DNA of 8,157 nucleotides from assembly GCA_016875755.1 (NCBI GenBank), contig VGOX01000075.1, positions 1 to 8,157 of the forward strand. The letters are read 5' to 3'. Below the pieces are notes generated by a model, which worked only from the letters and a program-made list of their open reading frames with translations, was not told where the DNA came from and searched no databases. A program made the position numbers and the translations under genes. The DNA comes from Chloroflexota bacterium (GTDB taxonomy: Bacteria; Chloroflexota; Anaerolineae; Anaerolineales; Villigracilaceae). Below are positions 4,409-8,157 of this stretch, piece by piece. Position 1 is the stretch's first letter. Each line of letters opens with the position of its first letter.

Positions 4409-5144
4409 ACACGCCTTCCGTCGCTTCAGCTTTTTCTTCTACTTCCGGCGTTGCTTCACCCTTGTAGATCCAAACCTTTACACCAATCTGGCCATATGTA
4501 GTCAGAGCTTCAGCAGTGGCAAAGTCCAGATTTGCGCGCAGGGTCTGCAAAGGCACACGGCCTTCACGCAACCATACGTCACGGGACATTTCCGCGCCGC
4601 CCAAACGACCACCAACCAAGATCTTGATACCTTCCGCACCCTGTTTCATTGCTTGCTGAATGGCACGCTTCATCGCTCGACGGTACGCAATACGGCGTTC
4701 CAACTGGTCAGCAATATTCTGTGCAACAAGCATCGCATCAGTATCCGGAGAGGAGATTTCCTTGATATCAAGTTCAATCTTCTTTCCGACCAGAGTTTCG
4801 AGCGCCTGACGAATCTTCTTCACGCCTTCGCCTTTACGCCCAATCAAGATACCAGGCTTGGCAGTATGAATGGCAATGCGAATCTTGCCAGGTGTGCGGT
4901 CCACGTCGATGCGGGAAATGCCAGCCTTGCCGTTTGTTACAGTTTCAGGCAATTGCTTGCGAAGTACGCGGACTTTCTCATTGGCAGCGGCGCCACCTTT
5001 GGAAAGTTTGCCAACCAACAGGTTTCGAATTGCGAAATCCTGGTGCAACTGTTGGCGATAGGTGCTGCCTTCAGCAAACCAGCGCCCGCCCCAAGGCTGG
5101 TTAATACCCAGACGAAAACCAACGGGATGTACTTTACGACCCAT
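4395..5144 (-). CDS. rpsC: 30S ribosomal protein S3 with inserted segment
   Basis: S3 lines the mRNA entry channel of the 30S head and, with S4 and S5, gives the ribosome its mRNA helicase activity. The ATG at 5144 starts the conserved MGRKVHPVGFRLG. The 249 residues comprise an N-terminal region, a KH domain with a GRKG loop at residues 102-105 (GILIGRKGEGV), and the C-terminal domain (LERRIAYRRAMKRA, then GAEGIKILVGGRLGGAEMSR, then TTYGQIGVKVWIYKGE). Two oddities stand out. Compared with E. coli S3 from memory, about 24 extra residues (50-73, from GGAAANEKV to VTNGK) precede GISRI. The end is an acidic tail (about 229-249). The gene is intact and in frame throughout. Its stop lies in the loop of a strong candidate hairpin before L16. 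Confidence 0.98.
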   Translation of the reverse strand: MGRKVHPVGFRLGINQPWGGRWFAEGSTYRQQLHQDFAIRNLLVGKLSKGGAAANEKVRVLRKQLPETVTNGKAGISRIDVDRTPGKIRIAIHTAKPGILIGRKGEGVKKIRQALETLVGKKIELDIKEISSPDTDAMLVAQNIADQLERRIAYRRAMKRAIQQAMKQGAEGIKILVGGRLGGAEMSRDVWLREGRVPLQTLRANLDFATAEALTTYGQIGVKVWIYKGEATPEVEEKAEATEGVYVSE

Positions 5145-5150
5145 AAAATT

Positions 5151-5157
5151 CTCCTTA
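5151..5157 (-). promoter_or_regulatory. Ribosome-binding site for S3, fused to the L22 stop
   Basis: The mRNA reads TAAGGAG: the L22 stop shares its AA with AAGGAG, 6 nt before the ATG at 5144. This fixes the S3 start at 5144 rather than at an in-frame codon 120 nt upstream inside L22. It suggests re-initiation by ribosomes that have just finished L22. Confidence 0.85.
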
Positions 5158-5496
5158 TGCTCCGCGCTCGCGCAAAATAACAGTGACGTGTGAACTGCGG
5201 CGCAAAATTGGCTTGAACCGTCCACGAGCGCCAAAGCGACGCCACTTACGGGTCGGGGCTTCATCAGCAGTGATCTTTACAACATACAGATCGTCTCGGC
5301 TGACACCAAAGTTTTCTTCGGCATTCGCCACTGCGGAAGCGACAAGTTTCTCAACAGGATTGGCGGCGCGCTTGTTTACGAAGCGAAGGATATCCAGTGC
5401 TTCATTGGCGCTCTTGCCGCGCACAAGGTCAATCACAGCGCGCACTTTTTGTGCGGACTGAGGGAGAAAGCGAAGTGTTGCTTGAATATTCTGCAT
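5155..5496 (-). CDS. rplV: 50S ribosomal protein L22
   Basis: L22 contacts all domains of 23S rRNA, and its long beta-hairpin lines the exit tunnel, where macrolide-resistance changes occur in other species. The 113 residues fit the family. The helical N-terminal half holds SAQKVRAVIDLVRGKSANEAL (about 14-34) and the NPVEKLVASAVANAEENFG helix. The tunnel hairpin is at about 77-103 (ADEAPTRKWRRFGARGRFKP, then RRSSHVTVIL). SAQKVR stands where many bacteria have SPRKVR or SPRKAR, a mild variant. The ATG at 5496 has AGGAG 8 nt upstream. The TAA stop runs directly into GGAG, the Shine-Dalgarno for S3. Confidence 0.98.
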   Translation of the reverse strand: MQNIQATLRFLPQSAQKVRAVIDLVRGKSANEALDILRFVNKRAANPVEKLVASAVANAEENFGVSRDDLYVVKITADEAPTRKWRRFGARGRFKPILRRSSHVTVILRERGA

Positions 5497-5515
5497 CTTT
5501 CAATCTCCTACGCAG
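5491..5515 (-). promoter_or_regulatory. Possible hairpin over the L22 start codon
   Basis: CTGCGT at the end of S19 can pair with ATGCAG, the first codons of L22: six pairs including one G-U. The 13-nt loop exposes the AGGAG ribosome-binding site while the AUG lies in the stem. The S17/L14 junction shows the same layout more strongly. The fold is inferred. Confidence 0.28.
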
Positions 5516-5780
5516 CCTTCTCGCTGGCTTGATGCCCACGGAATGTGCGTGTCGGGGCGAATTCGCCCAAACGATGACCGACCATGTTTTCGGTAATGTA
5601 GATCGGCACATGGCGGCGTCCGTCATGAACCGCAATTGTGTGTCCGACCATCTGCGGGAATATCACAGAGGCGCGACTCCAAGTGCGGATGACTTTCTTT
5701 TCTTTCTTCTGATTCATGGCTTCGATTCGCTTGAGCAGTTTCGGCTCAATGAACGGGCCTTTTTTCAATGATCGTGACAT
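5508..5780 (-). CDS. rpsS: 30S ribosomal protein S19
   Basis: S19 lies in the head of the 30S subunit, pairs with S13 and contacts the A-site finger region. The 90 residues include the diagnostic start MSRSLKKGPFIE, the core KVIRTWSRASVIFPQMVGHTI, and the signature HDGRRHVPIYITENMVGHRLGEFAPTRTFRGH. The ATG at 5780 has GAGGT about 7 nt upstream. The length is close to the usual 90-95. The stop codon is TAG and is the first half of TAGGAG, the ribosome-binding site of L22, which begins 11 nt later. Confidence 0.99.
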   Translation of the reverse strand: MSRSLKKGPFIEPKLLKRIEAMNQKKEKKVIRTWSRASVIFPQMVGHTIAVHDGRRHVPIYITENMVGHRLGEFAPTRTFRGHQASEKAA

Positions 5781-5797
5781 GTTTCTTACCTCATCTA

Positions 5798-6634
5798 CTA
5801 GCGGTTCGTCTTACTGCGACGACGCACAATGTACTGATCGGTCTTCTTGTTACGGCGGGTCTTCTTGCCAAGGGTGGGTTTACCCCACGGGCTCTTGGGA
5901 CCCGGAAGACCGATGGGCTGGACACCTTCACCACCACCATGTGGATGGTCGCGGGGGCTCATTGCAGTACCGCGAACTGTCGGGCGAATGCCGAGGTGAC
6001 GCTTGCGTCCTGCTTTACCAAGCTTGATGTTGCCATGGTCGAGGTTACCCACCTGACCAATAGTGGCATAGCAAACCTGATGAATGAGACGAACCTCGCC
6101 TGAGGGCATGCGGATCTGGGCAAAATCGCCTTCTTTGGCAAGTAACTGTGCCGAACCACCAGCAGAACGGACAAGTTGTGCTCCCTTGCCAGCCTTCATC
6201 TCAATATTATGGATCATGGTACCGACCGGAATGTTGCTGATCGGAAGAGCATTTCCAGTGCGGATCTCAGCGTTGGGGCCGGAAACAACCGTATCACCAA
6301 CCTTCAAATCCAGCGGAGAAACAATATAGCGTTTTTCACCGTCCACATAGAAAAGAAGAGCAAGGCGCGCCGTGCGGTTGGGATCGTATTCGATCGCAGC
6401 CACTCTTGCAGGAATGCCATATTTTTCTCGACGGAAGTCCACCATACGGATGTTACGGCGTGCGCCTCCACCTCGATGACGAACTGTTACACGACCCTGG
6501 GCATTGCGACCGCCTCGATTCTTTTTGGTCACCAGCAAGGAGCGCTCTGGAGTGCTCTTGGTGATTTCCTCAAAGGAATACCCGGTCATACCGCGGGTAC
6601 CAGGTGTGATGGGTTTATATTTCTTGACTGCCAT
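5798..6634 (-). CDS. rplB: 50S ribosomal protein L2
   Basis: L2 is the largest and most conserved 50S protein, needed for subunit joining and peptidyl-transferase function. The 278 residues match the family's length. The N-terminal part (MAVKKYKPITPGTRGMTGYS) leads into an OB fold and an SH3-like barrel. The C-terminal signature SPRDHPHGGGEG has its His at about residue 230, matching the functionally important His229 of E. coli. It is followed by SPWGKP and a basic tail (KKTRRNKKTDQYIVRRRS). The residue after GGGEG is Val, where many bacteria have Arg. The start overlaps the L23 stop by one base. The gene ends in two consecutive TAG codons (5800-5795), 17 nt before S19. Confidence 0.99.
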   Translation of the reverse strand: MAVKKYKPITPGTRGMTGYSFEEITKSTPERSLLVTKKNRGGRNAQGRVTVRHRGGGARRNIRMVDFRREKYGIPARVAAIEYDPNRTARLALLFYVDGEKRYIVSPLDLKVGDTVVSGPNAEIRTGNALPISNIPVGTMIHNIEMKAGKGAQLVRSAGGSAQLLAKEGDFAQIRMPSGEVRLIHQVCYATIGQVGNLDHGNIKLGKAGRKRHLGIRPTVRGTAMSPRDHPHGGGEGVQPIGLPGPKSPWGKPTLGKKTRRNKKTDQYIVRRRSKTNR

Positions 6635-6942
6635 TACTGCACCCCTTCAAAGATCTCGAGGGGCTTGCTTCCCTCGGCTAGGGTAATGATTGCCTTTTTG
6701 AAGGCAGGCTTGCGCACGAGCATGCGGCGGGCGCGAGTGCGGCGTCCACGCTTGGCTGGTGCATTCATAACGTTCACACGCGCCACAGTTACGTCAAACA
6801 GGGTTTCCACTGCATCTTTGACCATGGTACGGGTTGCATTGTTTGCGACTACAAAAACATACTGGCTCAGTTTGCTCGACTGATAACTGGATTTTTCAGT
6901 GACCAACGGGCGAACGAGGACATTGTAAAGATTGTTCGTCAT
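6634..6942 (-). CDS. rplW: 50S ribosomal protein L23
   Basis: L23 sits at the exit-tunnel mouth and is the docking point for trigger factor and the signal recognition particle. The 102-residue protein opens with NVLVRPLVTEKSSYQSS, matching the family's 'I..P.vTEKs' start. It then has the central helix (NNATRTMVKDAVETLFDV, about 34-51) and the basic loop at about 61-74 (APAKRGRRTRARR), and ends in a beta strand with an acidic tail. The start at 6942 has AGGAG 7-8 nt upstream; this Shine-Dalgarno begins inside the TAG stop of L4. Its TAA stop overlaps the L2 ATG by one base (TAATG), which usually indicates translational coupling. Confidence 0.98.
   Translation of the reverse strand: MTNNLYNVLVRPLVTEKSSYQSSKLSQYVFVVANNATRTMVKDAVETLFDVTVARVNVMNAPAKRGRRTRARRMLVRKPAFKKAIITLAEGSKPLEIFEGVQ
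6641..6664 (-). promoter_or_regulatory. Possible hairpin over the L2 ribosome-binding site
   Basis: Near the end of L23, CCCCT (6663-6659) can pair with AGGGG (6646-6642), with a flanking G-U pair and a 12-nt loop. AGGGG is the most plausible Shine-Dalgarno for L2 (GAAGGGG, about 8 nt before the ATG). The stem would hide that site until a ribosome finishing L23 opened it, fitting the TAATG overlap. Fold and role are inferred. Confidence 0.3.
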
Positions 6943-6951
6943 GTCTCTCTC

Positions 6952-7581
6952 CTATCCAAGGTGCGCCACGAGCGCATCGATCGTCTTGAGAGGCAAAACA
7001 ACTTTATCGAAGTTGAGAAGATCGCGCACGTTCAGGTATCCTGCAAGCAGAACCTTGGCGTTATCAATGTTATTTGCGGAACGCATCACGGTTTCGTAGG
7101 TCTGGTCCTTCGCAGGCATCAGCACCAACGCAGTGGAGGTACCAACCAAGCTGACAAGAGTCTCCGCCATTACGCGGGTTTTGGCTTCGGCGAGGTCAAG
7201 TCCTTCTACAACGACGATCGAGGCTTCAGCAGCTTTGACAGACAAAGCAGAACGAAGCGCGGCCTGGCGCATCTTCTTGGGCATGCGCTGTTCGTAGCTG
7301 CGAGGATGCGGGGTATGAATACGACCACCGCCAACCCACTGTGCCGCACGGGTGGAACCCTGACGGGCACGTCCCGTTCCCTTTTGCTTCCACGGTTTAC
7401 GACCACCACCGGAAACTTCCGAACGGACTTTCGTCTCATGAGTACCGAGGCGGGCATTTGCCATCTGGCGTACGTACGCCTGATGCATTAGGTCAACATT
7501 TACTGGGGCTTCGAAAACATTCGCAGGTAATTCAACCTCACGAACTTTCTTGCCTTTCAAATCAAGAACATCTACTTTCAT
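6952..7581 (-). CDS. rplD: 50S ribosomal protein L4
   Basis: L4 binds 23S rRNA domain I, and its extended loop lines the peptide exit tunnel. In E. coli it also represses its own operon through the S10 leader; that leader is outside this window, so the control cannot be judged here. The 209-residue product has the family's usual length. A globular N-terminus is followed by the basic tunnel loop at about residues 53-100 (GGGRKPWKQKGTGRARQG, then WVGGGRIHTPHPRSY). The MPKKMRQAALRSALS segment follows, then the Rossmann-like C-terminal half. The ATG at 7581 matches the family N-terminus; a GGGAG lies about 12 nt upstream, a rather long spacing. Its TAG stop is part of the TAGGAG site that serves L23. 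Confidence 0.98.
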   Translation of the reverse strand: MKVDVLDLKGKKVREVELPANVFEAPVNVDLMHQAYVRQMANARLGTHETKVRSEVSGGGRKPWKQKGTGRARQGSTRAAQWVGGGRIHTPHPRSYEQRMPKKMRQAALRSALSVKAAEASIVVVEGLDLAEAKTRVMAETLVSLVGTSTALVLMPAKDQTYETVMRSANNIDNAKVLLAGYLNVRDLLNFDKVVLPLKTIDALVAHLG

Positions 7582-7605
7582 GGTTAATCTGGCTCCCGTT
7601 TCCTA

Positions 7606-7624
7606 CGCGCCTACTGCTTGCGCG
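7606..7624 (-). promoter_or_regulatory. Possible hairpin over the L3 stop codon
   Basis: On the mRNA, CGCGC (end of L3) can pair with GCGCG just after the stop: five G-C pairs around a 9-nt loop, AAGCAGTAG, that holds the UAG. The L4 ribosome-binding site lies downstream and is not covered. There is no U-run, so it is not an intrinsic terminator. A stem this short may be chance. Confidence 0.25.
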
Positions 7625-8157
7625 ATTCCTTGATAATCACAAGACTACCCTTGCCACCGGGAACAGCACCATTAATGGCGATCAGATTGCGCTCTGCATC
7701 CACCATTACAACCTTGATGTTCTGTGCAGTAACACGATCCGTCCCCATATGACCGGCTCCGCGGGCGCCTTTGTAAACACGACCCGGCGTAGTACCCGAA
7801 CCACGGGACCCAGGGGCACGATTGCGATCAGATGTACCATGCGTAGCGTTCATACCGTGAAAGTGGTAACGCTTCACAGCACCGGCAAAGCCTTTACCTT
7901 TGCTGATACCGATTACATCTACACGCTCACCAACGACAAAGGCATCATTAACTGTCACCTTATCGCCAACTTTCAAGCCGTGTTCTTTGGCACGAAATTC
8001 GCGCAGAAAGCGCAAGGGGGAAATCTCACTGGCTTTCAAGTGCCCCAACTGACCATTGGTCAATTTCTTGGGATGCACTTCGCCAAAACCCAGTTGCACG
8101 GAAGAATAGCCCTCTTTATCCGTAGTGCGCACCTGGGTAACATAGCAAGGCCCAGCT
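7611..8157 (-). CDS. rplC: 50S ribosomal protein L3, 5'-truncated by window edge
   Basis: L3 is an early-assembling 50S protein that binds 23S rRNA near the 3' end and sends a long loop toward the peptidyl-transferase centre. The frame is open to the window edge, and the first readable residues are AGPCYVTQVRTTDKEGY, which match the family's interior 'GPC.VTQV' segment. The true start therefore lies outside the window; the GTG at 8132 is an internal Val codon, not a start. About 181 residues are visible, so roughly 25-30 N-terminal residues are missing. The conserved loop is recognisable (HGTSDRNRAPGS, then TPGRVYKGARGAGHMGTDRV). It ends in TAG, 29 nt before L4. In this cluster L3 follows S10, which is not in the window. 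The family call is certain. Confidence 0.97.
   Translation of the reverse strand, partial: AGPCYVTQVRTTDKEGYSSVQLGFGEVHPKKLTNGQLGHLKASEISPLRFLREFRAKEHGLKVGDKVTVNDAFVVGERVDVIGISKGKGFAGAVKRYHFHGMNATHGTSDRNRAPGSRGSGTTPGRVYKGARGAGHMGTDRVTAQNIKVVMVDAERNLIAINGAVPGGKGSLVIIKESRKQ

Noticed and set aside
6651..6660. Adjacent BglII- and XhoI-like sites that might signal a cloning junction
   Set aside because: They fall in continuous, conserved L23 coding sequence with correct flanks, so they are natural coincidence.
6176..6883. A 235-codon plus-strand open frame opposite L2 and L23
   Set aside because: Antisense shadow with no recognisable protein features and no start signal that I can see.
8130..8132. 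GTG as the start of L3
   Set aside because: The upstream in-frame residues (AGPCYVTQ) are conserved L3 sequence, so this is an internal valine.

Overview
The window is one uninterrupted ribosomal-protein operon read entirely on the minus strand. It begins inside rplC (L3) at the high-coordinate end and runs through rplD, rplW, rplB, rpsS, rplV, rpsC, rplP, rpmC, rpsQ, rplN, rplX, rplE, rpsN (zinc type), rpsH, rplF, rplR and rpsE, and into the first codons of rpmD (L30) at the low-coordinate end. This is the classical bacterial S10 cluster joined directly to the spc cluster. Seventeen genes are complete and two (L3, L30) are cut by the window edges. There is no mobile element, tRNA, rRNA or CRISPR array, and no gene foreign to the cluster.

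The organism is a bacterium with strong Shine-Dalgarno use (AGGAG-type sites before nearly every gene) and balanced base composition. S14 is the short 60-residue zinc-binding form and L24 also carries a four-cysteine zinc ribbon. Details of L29, L3, L2 and L16 remind me of Chloroflexota (Anaerolineae-like), but this is recall without a search and is tentative.

Layout, in transcription order: 8157-5508 holds L3, L4, L23, L2 and S19; 5496-3456 holds L22, S3, L16, L29 and S17; 3452-1553 holds L14, L24, L5, S14 and S8; 1542-1 holds L6, L18, S5 and the start of L30. Gaps run from an 8-nt overlap (S5/L30) to 42 nt (L18/S5). L23/L2 overlap as TAATG and L29/S17 as ATGA. S17 and L14, between which E. 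coli starts a separate spc transcript, are 3 nt apart. No stretch over 300 bases lacks a gene. The products are structural proteins of the 30S subunit (S3, S5, S8, S14, S17, S19) and the 50S subunit (L2-L6, L14, L16, L18, L22-L24, L29, L30), presumably made from one polycistronic mRNA with translational coupling.

I found no undescribed gene system. What repays a second look lies at the junctions. Many stop codons sit inside the next gene's ribosome-binding site (TAGGAG). UAG stops are unusually frequent. Several junctions can fold into short hairpins that hold the stop codon in the loop or cover the next start codon; the strongest are at S17/L14 (10 bp with one bulge), S3/L16 (9 bp with one bulge, GUAA loop) and L18/S5 (8 bp). 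S3 also carries an apparent insertion of about 24 residues before its KH domain. Four genes need a non-default start: L6 begins at a GTG with a perfect Shine-Dalgarno, and S3, S5 and L5 begin downstream of the longest open frame.
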